From the NCBI GenBank assembly GCA_011033025.1, contig WFMF01000007.1, positions 248,001 through 312,000 of the forward strand: 64,000 nucleotides of DNA, given 5' to 3'. Made by a program: the position numbers and the translations under genes. Position 1 is the first letter of the stretch; each line of letters starts with the position of its first letter. The stretch is from Beroe forskalii. Lineage: Eukaryota > Ctenophora > Nuda > Beroida > Beroidae. The notes below the pieces were generated by a model that was not told where the DNA came from, made no database searches, and worked only from the letters and a program-made list of their open reading frames with translations. Shown here piece by piece: positions 10,226 through 20,850 of this stretch.

Positions 10226-12443
10226 ATGGACCATACATCTCAAAGTGTTCCAGTTACAGCTACTGAAGATAATGAAGAAACTACTAATGGGTGTTTATCT
10301 GAATGCAGTAATTCAAGTTGGAACAACAAGCGGAAATTTGTTCAGTCTTATGCATATAATGGTAATAAATCTCCTTCTGTAAGGTCACCTAGCTACAAAA
10401 AGACTGCTGGCTCAAGAAATCAATGTCCCTGTTTACGTGTTGTAAATGATTCATGTTATATAACATGTGAGTCTTGCAGTCAATGTTACCACTGCAAATG
10501 TGTTGGTCTTGGTGAATTGCCACAAACTGCTGTTGAGTTACTTCTAACTTGGAAATGTTTCTCATGTTTCAAGCCGACCTTTCATAAACTATCAAAGAAA
10601 GCTGAGATTGATTACAGGGCCATTGTGAAAGAGGAAGTACAAAATGCTTGTACAACAACAATCAAGGATATGGTTGTTACTGCAACCCAACAGGCAATTG
10701 TCAAGGCCACTAAGGGCCTTGTAGAAGAAGTTTCAAGGAAAACGAATGAATCTGTTAAGACGTTTGCAGAGGTAACGGCCAAGAAATCAAAGGAAGTTCA
10801 AAAGAAGATTGTAGAGGATGTCAAAGAAGCTACAGCTTCTACTGTCATTATTGGGGAGGTATGTTTTAAAAATGGATACTGACCAAGCAGAAAGGGAGCG
10901 CAGAAAATGTAATGTTATTATAAACAGTATTCCAGAACATGGTGGGTCATTGACTGGGCAAGAAACTTGGGATAAAGATGTTGAATTCCTTTGTGAAAAG
11001 TTGAGATGAATTTCAATGAAATAAAAAACTGCTTCAGGACTGGTTCCTATAAAAGAATTCTGATGGAACAACTAATCCAAGACCTCTGGTTGTGATCATG
11101 AAAATGAGGAAATTGCTAAGTATTGGCATGATTTTGGAAGGGTTATCGCATCAGAGGAACTGATTTTGGGTCAATCCTGATCTTTGCCGGACTGATAGGC
11201 ATACTTCTTTTTTTAGCTCAGGAACGGAGGAGCAGACTGGAAAAACGAGTTCCAGCACCAAAAGTAAATCAGCCATAACTCCTAAGTCATCAAGAAAGAT
11301 AAGAAACAGTCTCCTGAATGTTTTCTATACAAATGCTTGTTGTTTAACAAACAAAATGACTGAGTTGAAGCATCTCATATCAGTGAATCAATATGACATA
11401 GTTTGTGTTACTGAAACACATTTCTATGATGGACTTACTAGGGCAGAATGTAAGATTCCTGGTTTCAACCCTTATCGTGCTGACAGGAATTTCAAACTTG
11501 ATAGGTCAACTAATTACAATCAAATCAGTGAATGTGGAGGTTCTATCATCTATGTCAATCAAAGTATTGAGATCCTTAATTGTAAAACAGGGCCAGACTC
11601 TATTGCAGTATCTTTAGAGTGTGACATTGGAAAAGTTTTGATTGGTTGTGTTTATAGATCTCCTTCATTGAACAAACGCCAAAGATTTGAAGCTTTTAGA
11701 ATTTGTAAAAGAAATTTTTTCACTGATGAGAATCATATTGCAAAATTTTGTTATGGAGATTTAATCTCTCATGTGTCTTGGCAATCAGGTACAATGACAG
11801 GTATGAATGATTCTGTCAACAGTACAGTTTGCATGCAAAAACTGTATTTGGATTTTATTCATGAGTTGGGAGTTTCATGGTTATTAACATCAGAATCTAC
11901 ACGAAGGAGACTAAATAAAGTAACTGGTGTATTGAATGAAAGTTTACTAGACCAACTTTTGTTCACTGAAGAAAACCTTGTCAATGAATATAAGCTTGGT
12001 CCTCACTTAGGCAAGAGTGACCATGTAACTCTTACTACAGAACTCAATGTATCACAGTCCTCAAAGTTAGAAGAAAACAAAGTTACAAATGAAGAAAGAA
12101 GATGTTGGTCTAAAGTAACCTCTGAGGAGATCCTACAATGGTCACATGAAATATCCTGGAACTTAGATCCTGATGAAGTTGATGATATGTCTGTGAATGA
12201 ACTATGGTCAATAATTTTGAGAAATTGAATGTTATGTCAGATAGAGTTCCACTTCAAAATGTTACAAATAATATTGATATTAATTATAGTGCACCTTGGG
12301 TAAATAGATCATTGAAAAGAGCCATAAGAAACAAAAATAAAGCCTGGAATGTTTTTGATGTGAATCCTAATGTAAGAAACTGGAGTTTAGCATTGCTCAG
12401 AAAATTTTTTTGTAATAACTTATTTTCCCTAAATTTCCGATAA
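10226..12443 (+). mobile_element. CR1/L2-like non-LTR retrotransposon, 3'-truncated and decayed
   Basis: The first ORF (10226-10879) has a PHD-like Cys/His cluster (CPC...CESCSQCYHCKC...WKCFSC, about residues 65-115) and a Lys/Glu-rich helical stretch. A frame change near 10860 leads to an RRM-like start (RERRKCNVIINSIPE). A second ORF (11356-12228) is an apurinic-type endonuclease: DIVCVTETHF near the start, GCVYRSPS in the middle, and LDQLLFTEENLV...LGKSDHVTL near the end, as in CR1 and L2 elements. A shifted frame (12204-12443) holds the linker before reverse transcriptase (APWVNRSLKRAIRNKNKAW). The GDFN-type motif is degenerate and the reverse transcriptase itself is missing. It is therefore a dead copy cut off soon after the endonuclease. 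It sits between the two inverted Nup107 copies. Confidence 0.8.
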
Positions 12444-12924
12444 CGTCGTCCTAAATATTTACATGCCTCAGAAAAAAATTTTAAAAAAACATAAAAATTT
12501 TAAAAAACAACATCTCGACAGCTTTAATCATTAACGTAATAGGGGTAACACTACTTTACGAACAACTTTATGTTGCACGTGCGCAAATATCCAACTCCAT
12601 AGCAACGGGCACCTCATTTCTCCTGTTTGCATTCGTTTTCCTTGATATTTTCTTGGCAAGCTCAAATTTACTGTGTACGGAGCACAAACATTATTCACGT
12701 GCTCTTACGAAATTATAATTAAGATAATGCATAATTACTTTTTTGGACTTGTTCGTTCATTAAAAAGTTGAAATTTACAGTACCAGGACGAACGAACAAA
12801 CCTACTCATGAAGTGCTCTCTAGAATGAGCACCAGGAATCACATTTCGAACATTTTTTAAGAATAACAATGTTTCCACCGTTTTTTAACATCATAAATCT
12901 AAACCACACGATCTTTGAGTTGGT
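12444..12924. other. AT-rich interval and copy of the Nup107 upstream region
   Basis: From about 12724 this is the inverted counterpart of the sequence upstream of Nup107 copy 1. The left part holds only AT-rich sequence after the LINE; nothing else is recognised. Confidence 0.5.
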
Positions 12925-14673
12925 ATGGCCGAGTATGCCTTCACTCCTCTACAAGAGAAACCTACCCTCAAATATGCAGACCGGTTACACGAAATTAAAC
13001 GTGCTATATGCACCCTGGACGAATCACTGACTCCCTCCAAACGAATCGGCAACAAATCCATCGGCTTATCCCCCATGCCAGGGGCTACTCCTCTCCAACA
13101 CAGACAACTTGACTCCATCGCCCTGATCGACCACCAGAACGTCTTGTCTCCGAGACGGATGTCTGGACCTCTGGAAACCACCTCCATTGGTGGAGGGAGG
13201 GTGGGGAGTACCTCTGATCTGACCATGCACCAGGATTTGAGTCAGATGTCTGTGGCAGATTCCGTGCTACAGAACCCTGAGATGGCTGATACCGTGGAAA
13301 AGATTACTTCGGCTAACCTTCTCATCAAGGGCTTTTCAAAAGTGTAAGCGGAATTGAGTAAGCATCTTGCTCTAAACTTTTAAGCAATTGTTAATCTTTA
13401 CAATCAATAATGGAGAATCTCCATTATTTTGGAGATGTAACATAGTTATAACAATTCCATACTTTAGTTGTTGAAATTCACCAAGGCGGGCATGTCTGTC
13501 TCTCTGTTACTGAAACACTGACCAAACCTTTTCTGTTCCCTCTGATCTTTCCTTGTCACCTCTTCCCACAATACTCCACGACCCTGGCTCACTCCCCCTT
13601 CCCACTCAATCCCACTCACCCCACTCCTACTCCCAACTCTCACTCCCACTCCCCTACTCCTCTGACTTCTTACTCCTCCAGGTATCGTGACTTGTTAGGA
13701 GGTGATATCCTCTCCATCGTAAGCTCCTTCACTCTACAGTGCGAGGACCTTTACAACAACTCTAAGAACATGCTACCTTCCGTAAAGTACAGCAAGAAAC
13801 TCTCACTCCAGATTAGGAACGTGTGTGCTGACATCACCAACGAAAGGTAAAGTTCGTTGAGTTCATGGAAAAGGCTGCTCCAGTAATTTCCCACGCCCGG
13901 CACCCTCTATTCGTTTGCACCCGATCATTAGCACTTGAACATTGTCATGAATCATCTTTCCAGCTTTTGGAGCTCCTTATTGTTTTTTTAGTTTAGACTT
14001 TAGAGCTCTGGCCTCGTAAACACCGCGAATTTAACCATCATAGTGACTAGTGTCGACTGTCTGTTAAGCTGTTAATTCCTCGTCTGCTAGGTACACGTGG
14101 AAGCTGCTGGGAGCCATCTACCAGAACAAACTGAACACCTCACTGCTGGAGGAGGATGCAGACAACGACACAGACAGCGCCCTGCATGCTGTCAACAAAC
14201 TGTATCTGAAGGATGACGTCATACGACATTGTCAGGTGATCCTGGATTGGCTGGAGAGCAATGCTGCGGAACTAGTGCCAGAACTACCCACCAAGGTTAG
14301 AACTGCTGATTTCTCTAGCTAGTCCCCAAACTACCCACCAAGGTAAGAACTGCCGATTTCTGGCTTCTTGTTTTCACAATACCAGCTTATGGATTTATGA
14401 ATTGTGCTCCTTATTTTGACAAATGTCAAATACCCTAAATTATTAATTTGTTTCCCGCCATGCCCTACTTTTCTTTGATCTAGGTTGGTTATTTCTCCGG
14501 TAAAGTGACGTGGGAGAACACTTTCCACACGCTGTGTAACCAGAAAATGAAGAAGACCGTCTCTTCCATGGACCCTGACGCTCCTTCAAGGGAAGGTAGG
14601 TTTGCTTCTTATTATCTCATCTGATTCTGACAATATTATGAAAGACACATGAAGACTGAAGGTATTGATTCCA

Positions 14674-14876
14674 GCTATGCCTGCATGTCTACCCCTCAAC
14701 TGATGTGTTTCCCTTGCTATGCCTCTACCCCTCAACTGATGTGTTTCCCTTGCTATGCCTGCATGTCTACCCCTCAACTGATGTGTTTCCCTTGCTATGC
14801 CTCTACCCCTCAACTGATGTGTCTCCCTTGCTATGCCTGCATGTCCACCCCTCAACTGATGTGTTTCCCTTCCACA
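14674..14876. repeat. 36/42-bp tandem repeat in intron 4 of Nup107 copy 2
   Basis: About five units built on CCCCTCAACTGATGTG with alternating spacers (CTATGCCTGCATGTCTA or CTATGCCTCTA). Copy 1 has a single unit at the matching place (about 800-860), so the expansion happened after the duplication. The array runs up to the exon 5 acceptor and is open in both strands by virtue of its repeat composition. Confidence 0.8.
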
Positions 14877-15030
14877 GGTAAACCCCTAGCTGAACTGGAT
14901 GTTGAGGATCAGTCCCGGCTGATAAAGCATCTGTTTTGTCTGGTGCGGGCTGGTCAGAGTGACGAGGCTCAGAAACTGTGCATCAGTGCTGGACAGTGTT
15001 GGAGGGCTGCTGTTATTGACGGCTGGAGAC

Positions 15031-18000
15031 TTTTTTGGAGTTTGCCAAAAAGTGTTTGCCAAAGTTTGCCATAGTTTGCCAAAGTTTGCCAAAATTTGCC
15101 AAAGTTTGCCAAAAATACTCCAAAATTTTTTAATTTCTGATTTGTTGTCCACAGTGCATGCAGGACATGTGCATAATGGTTTTCTAAGGAGCTGAATCGA
15201 TTTCCAATGATAAATTTCATTCAGACCTTCCCCTTCGAGGCTTTACGCCTTAACCTTTCCCCTCCAAGCACCGTTTTGTTTTCAAAAAGGTATCCTGTGG
15301 CTAAAGGACCAGGTTTAGAAATTTCGAGAACATTTTGGTTCGAGAAAAGAGATTTATAATTCCCAGGCATGGATCCATGTATCTACTATCTACTTATCTC
15401 TTACCAGTTCATCTGCTAACGTGTCTTGGGCAAAATGGTACCATTAGCATCCATGGAGGCTGAGTGGAGGCTAAGTGGAGGCTAAGCCTCCACGGAAACT
15501 GAAATGTAACATTTTCATGGAGGCTCCACTAGGCTCCACTCAGCCTCCAAATGACTCCACTAGGCTCCAGGCAGCCTCCACTAGGCTCTACTAGGCCACC
15601 ACTCAGCCTCCACTAGGCTCTACTAAGCCTCTACTAGGCTCTACTCAGCCTCCACTAGGCTCCACACAGCCTCCACTATGCTCAACACAGCCTCCACCAG
15701 GCTCCACTCAGCCTTCACTTGGCTCCACTCAGCCTCCATTAGGTACTACTCAGCCTCCACTAGGCTCCACAGAGCCTCCACCAGGCTCCACAGAGCCTCC
15801 ACTAGGCTCCACAGAGCCTCCACCAGGCTCCACAGAGCCTCCACTAGGCTCCACTCAGCCTCCACTGGGCTCCACAAAGCCTTCATTAGGATCCACTCAC
15901 TCTCCACGAGGTTCCACTCAGCGTTAACTAGTAGTGGAGGCTGTGTGGAGCCCAGTAGAGGCTGGAGACACTCAGCCTCCACTGGCCTCCACTCAGCCTC
16001 CACTGGCCTCCACTCAGCCTCCACTCAGCCTCTACTAGGTACGACTCAGCCTCCACTAGACTCAGCCTCCACACACACTCACACAGCCTCCACTATTAGT
16101 GAAGGCTGAGTGGAGCATAGTGGAGATTGAGCTATTGAGTGGAGCCTAGTGGAGGCTGAGTGGAGCCACATAGCCCTACTAGGCCTCACTCAGCTTCCAC
16201 TCACTCTCCACTATGCTCCACTCAGCCTTCACTAGTAGTGGGGGCTGTGTGGAGGCTGAGTTGTGGGGAGCCTAGTAGAGGCCTTGTAGAACCTAGTGGT
16301 CCACTAGGATCCACTCAGTCTCCACTAGGCTCCACACAGCCTCCACTAATCTCCACTCAGCCTCCACTAAGCTCCACAGAGCCTCCACTATTAGTGTAGG
16401 CTGAGTGGAGCATAGTGGAGATTGAGTGTAGCCTAATGGAGGCTGAGTGAGGCCTAGTGGAGGCTGAGTGGAGCCTAGTTGACCACTAAGCACTACAAGG
16501 CATCTAGTCTCTACTAGTCTACTAGGCTCCCCACAGCCTCCACTAGGCTCCACTCAGCTTCCACACAGCCCCCACTACTAGTGAAGGCTGAGTGGAGCAT
16601 AGTGGAGAGTGAGTGGAGGCTGAGTGAGGCCTAGTAGGGCTGTGTGGCACCACTCAGCCTCAACTAGGCTCGACAAAACCTCCACTAGGCACCACTCAGC
16701 CTCCACTAGGCTCCACACAGTCTCCACTAGGCTCTACAAAGCCTCAGATAGGCTCCCCACAGCCTCCTCTAGGCTACACGCAGGCTCCACTAGGCTCCAC
16801 TCAGCCTCCACTACAATTAGTGAAGGCTGAGTTGAGCATAGTGGAGAGTGAATGGAGCCTAATGGAGGCTGTGTGTAGCTTAGAAGAGGCTGTGAGGAGC
16901 CTAGAAGAGGCTTACTGAAGACTAGTGGGGGCTGTGGTGAGCCTAGTCGAGGCTTTGTTGAGCCTAGTGAGGCTTAAGTGGTGCCTAGTGGAGGCTGAGT
17001 GGAGCCTTATGGAGGCTGAGTGAGGCCTAGTGGGGCTGAGTGTAGCCTTGTGGACCACTGGGCTCTTCAGAGCCTCTACTAGGCTCCTTCAGCTTCCCCT
17101 AGGCTCCACTCAGCCTCCACTTGGCTCCACTCAGCCTCCACTAGGCTCGACAAAGCCTCGACTAGGCTCACCACAGCTTCCAATAGTCTTAAGTAAGCCT
17201 CTTTTAGGCTCCTCACAGCCTCCACTAGGCTCCACTCAGCCTCCACTAGTCTTCAGTAAGCCTCTTCTAGGCTCGGTCGTCATGGTAGGACCTTACTATT
17301 GATTTTAGGCTGCTGGAACAGACTTATGAAGCGTGGATGCTTCGGTTTTAGGGCTTTATACAATGGTTTGTGGAGGCTGAGTGGAGCCTAGTGGACCACT
17401 AGGCACTATAAGGCCTCTACTAGGCTCCCCACAGCCTCCACTAGGCTCCACTCAGCTTCCACACAGCCCCCACTACTAGTGAAGGCTGAGTGGAGCATAG
17501 TGGAGAGTGAATGGAGGCTGAGTGAGGCCTGGTAGGGCTGTGTGGCACCACTCAGCCTCCACTAGGCTACACGAAGGCTCCACTAGACTCCACTCAGCCT
17601 CTAGGCTCTACTACAACTAGTGAAGGCTGATTTGAGCACAGTGGAGAGTGAGTGTAGCCTAATGGAGGCTGTGTGTAGCTTAGAAGAGGCTGTGAGGAGC
17701 CTAGAAGAGGCTTACTCAAGACTAGTGGAGGCTGTGGTGAGCCTAGTCGAGGCTTTGTCGAGCCTAGTGGAGGCTGAGTGGAGCCTTATGGAGGCTTAGT
17801 GAGGCCTAGTAGGGCTGAGTGTAGCCTAGTGGACCACTGGGCTCTTCAGAGCCTCTACTAGGCTCGTTCAGCTTCCACTAGGCTCCACTCAGCCTCCACT
17901 AGGCTCCACTCAGCCTCCACTAGGCTCCACTCAGCCTCCACTTGGCTCCACTCAGCCTCCACTAGGCTCCACTCAGCCTCCACTAGGCTCCACTCAGCCT

Positions 18001-18590
18001 CCACTAGGCTCAACAGGCCTCGACTAGGCTCACCACAGCTTCCAATAGTCTTAAGTAAGCCTCTTTTAGGCTCCTCACAGCCTCCTCTAGGCTACACACA
18101 GCCTCCACTAGGCTCCACTCAGCCTCCACTAGTCTTCAGTAAGCCTCTTCTAGGCTCAGTGGTCATGGTAGGGCCTTACTATTGATTTTTATTCGGCTGG
18201 AACAGACTTATGCAGCGTGGATGCTTCGGCTTTATACTTTTATATAATGATTTGATCGGACTACTTAGTACTTAAATGCATAAAGCTTAAAGTAAGAGGC
18301 AATGAAATATCTTATTTGTTACTGTAGCCTTCTTCTCGGATCAATGTAGATGTGGTCTGTGCTACAGCTTCTGGATAACGTCAAAATGTGAAACAGACCT
18401 TGGGAATCGATTCAGCATCCTTGAAAAGCATATTATGGGTACCTAAAGTGTTGCCAAAGTGCTCAAAAAGGTGTTTTATTTTTGGCAAACTTTGGCAAAC
18501 TTTGGCAAATGCTTCCACTTTTTTTGGAGTTTGCCAAAAAAAGTGTTTGCCAAAGTTTGCCATAGTTTGCCAAAGTTTGCCTTACCTCCC
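15031..18590 (+). mobile_element. Minisatellite-bearing element (copy E1), left end truncated
   Basis: The edges are clusters of GTTTGCCAAA repeats (15035-15115 and 18477-18582). Inside them are conserved blocks (about 15180-15460 and 18180-18450), and the centre is a 21-bp minisatellite. The right end reads GTTTGCCTTACC followed by a C run. The left end begins directly in Nup107 exon 5 without the matching G run, so it is truncated. No transposase ORF is seen; long frames inside are products of the 21-bp unit. The element is best called a non-autonomous DNA element, by comparison with the fuller copy at 21477-25041. Confidence 0.6.
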
Positions 18591-19235
18591 CCCCTAACTA
18601 GTCCTAACTTATCTCTTCAAACTTTGAACAAATGTTCCCAACTTTAAGATTAAAAGATTTTTCATACTTCTGAAGTATACTTCTGAAGTAAGGTATTGTC
18701 AATTTTTAAACTGTGCTCCCGAACACGACATTCACCTTACCAACTCCCATCCAGTGAGGCAGTTGAGGGCAACCTTCACCGAGCCTTATGGAAGAGCTGT
18801 TGTTGGGACTACTGTAACAGTGATGGTATATCAACTGAGGAACGGGCCTTATATGGGGCCTTGTCAGGAAACCTAAAAGGTAGGTCGGTCATCTTTCATA
18901 TTCGTTTTTATTATCCAGAGATATAGGTGTCCAAATCACTATCTTTGAATCAAGTTGCTTGTGTCATTGACTTATCCTTTCTATAACTGCTAATATTTCA
19001 GCTATGATGCCGGTTTGTTCCTCCTTCGCTGACATCCTCTGGGCCCACATTAAAACCCTCATTGACCAGCAAGTTGAGGATGAACTCTGTGACTCCCTAC
19101 TCCCTCAAGACTACTGGAACATGAGACTCTCTCTGGACTCAATCATCGAATCCATGAGTATGATAGTAGTAGCTTACAAATTTACATTCATTGTTAACAT
19201 AGTCTTGGACCACTATTTTGCTTATGCTAAGGTAA
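15035..19235. repeat. Left arm of large palindrome
   Basis: The arm contains element E1 and Nup107 exons 6 and 7 of copy 2. It matches the reverse complement of 20851-24993. The spacer (19236-20850) holds Nup107 exons 8-10. Small indels separate the arms, for instance in exon 6 and in a CT run of exon 7, so they are not identical. Confidence 0.8.
15460..18170. repeat. 21-bp minisatellite array, both orientations
   Basis: The unit is AGGCTCCACTCAGCCTCCACT with many variants. Blocks of the unit alternate with blocks of its complement (for example at about 16090-16290 and 16830-17030), giving many local inverted repeats. The 21-bp unit is a multiple of three, which keeps frames open and creates spurious peptides with Ser-Thr-Arg-Leu-His and Val-Glu-Ala-Leu-Trp periodicity. 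Confidence 0.9.
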
Positions 19236-19737
19236 GTAAATTAGGTCACATTTTGCTAGGTGCTTAATTCATTACATCAAGAATCACCCTGATGACGCAC
19301 CTAAATGATTACCGTATATTGAACCCTCATCATGATCTCTGTTCGATATTACGAATTTAAGACTCTTTAGATTATGAAACCTCCCCCTTCTCCTAACTCC
19401 TCACCACCACCCCTCAGGAAAGTTGAAGCAGAGTGACAACCTCTACAACACGCTGCAACTGCAGCTGATAGCTGGTGACATACCGGGTGTCCTGGGCACG
19501 GTATCCCACCACATGGACACTGCCAGTGTCAGTGAACGGCGCTTCCTGTGCCATCTCCTCCTGGTCCTGGAGTTGCTGCATCCCGGTGTGGCTAGTGGCG
19601 TTATGTCTGATACTGTCTCCAAATATGTCAGGGTAAGGGAAATTTGGAGGATTTCATGATCGGAACTACTCTTAACTTAATTTCCCACTTAATTAATTAA
19701 TTCCCAATTCCCAAACCACCATTCAAATAAATGTCCA

Positions 19738-19955
19738 ACTCTCTATCACCCCTTCTCTAACCCACTCTAACACCCCTTCTCTAGCCCTCTCTAACACCCG
19801 TCCTCTTACCCTCTCTAACGCCCGTCCTCTTACCCTCTCTAACGCACATCTCCAACACCCCTTCTCTAACCCCACTTCACTAACACCTCTTCTCTACCAC
19901 TCCTTCTCTAACCCCTTCTAACACCCCTTCTCTAACCCTCTCTAACGCCCCTCAG
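19738..19955. repeat. Pyrimidine-rich tandem repeat before Nup107 exon 9
   Basis: Degenerate units of about 20 bp (CTCTAACGCCCGTCCTCTTACC type) make up almost the whole intron and merge into the polypyrimidine tract of the exon 9 acceptor. Confidence 0.7.
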
Positions 19956-20850
19956 TCGCTGAGGGAGGAGGAGTGCATAGAGGAACTCCTCTTCTACACC
20001 TCCCAACTCTCCCCTGAAGTACAGATCTCACTGCTGAGTGAGGTGCTGGCTAATGTGGAGCAGGAGGACCGGCCTCCTTGTGTCGAGTTCGCCTTGCAGT
20101 TCAACATTCCTATAGGTTACCTTGTTAAACATTACTGTAAGTTACCTTGGCGGCGTGCTAGACAGTAGACTTTATATATCATTGCTTCATGGCTTGGTCA
20201 CTGCAAGCACAGGAGATGATGACTTGTTCATGCCTTCCTTCCAACTTCCATGAATGTAGCGTCTGTGGAAGGATGCTGCCTCTAAGTTTTCCTGTCTGGT
20301 GCTGTCTGGAAGTGTATTGGTTGCATGCTCCAAACAAGATAATGATCTGATTATCAATACACTTCGTCACTGTTATTCCCTCCGCAGATAGAGTCCGTTA
20401 CCATGACGATATACCACAACCTCATCTCGGACCACTCCCCCTCCAACAGTGACGTCATCAGTGTTGCGAACATCTCCGACACTGACGCCAAGGTGGTGTC
20501 GGCTGTCGCCTGGCTGCTCCTTACCGACACGCAGCGTAGTGCAGCGCTCAAAGAGGCTAACAGACTCATACGCCGCTTCCTGGGCGCCAGGAAGCATGCA
20601 CCGGCGTGCGCCGTGTTTGAAATGATCCCGCCAGACTCTATTGATGTGATACAGAGGGAGGACTTTTAGCGCATTTTTTTACTTTTCTACGACTTACCAG
20701 TTCGCCCTGTTACTACCGCGTTCGATTCCTTCATCCCTCCGGTTTTCACTCTGACACCGCCCTCAAATCCTTCCTCTGACGCCCCTGACGCCCCGTTCCT
20801 CGAAACCCCTTTTTGACACCAGTTCACACTTTTCACCCTCCCCCCACTTT

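Larger units (their letters stand above)
12925..20668 (+). pseudogene. NUP107: Nup107 copy 2, interrupted and truncated
   Basis: Ten exons can be followed: 12925-13343, 13682-13846, 14091-14295, 14484-14595, 14878 to about 15031, 18755-18879, 19002-19157, 19418-19632, 19956-20115 and 20392 to about 20668. Exons 1-4 and 6 have the same lengths as copy 1. Exon 5 keeps [16 protein letters not shown], then runs into a TTTGCC-repeat element and loses its last codons and 5' splice site, which copy 1 still has. Exons 7-10 carry later parts of the protein (MMPVCSSFADILWAHIK, LIAGDIPGVL, KEANRLIRRFLGARKHA...MIPPDSI). The coding sequence then stops at 20668 where a palindrome begins, well before the family's C-terminus. 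Exon 3 has a duplicated 3' end and donor (14281-14296 and 14332-14346). It cannot encode full Nup107 as it stands. Misassembly of two haplotypes is an alternative explanation. Confidence 0.75.

Noticed and set aside
11356-12443. The endonuclease frame as a host gene.
   Set aside because: Motif order (ETHF, YRSPS, LGKSDHV) is that of a non-LTR retrotransposon, with the ORF1 part upstream.
15678-18170. Long frames with Ser-Thr-Arg-Leu-His or Val-Glu-Ala-Leu-Trp repeats in the minisatellite tracts (also 21900-24590 and 28080-29715).
   Set aside because: The unit is 21 bp, a multiple of three, so any frame without a stop stays open on both strands. There is no start context, domain or splice structure.
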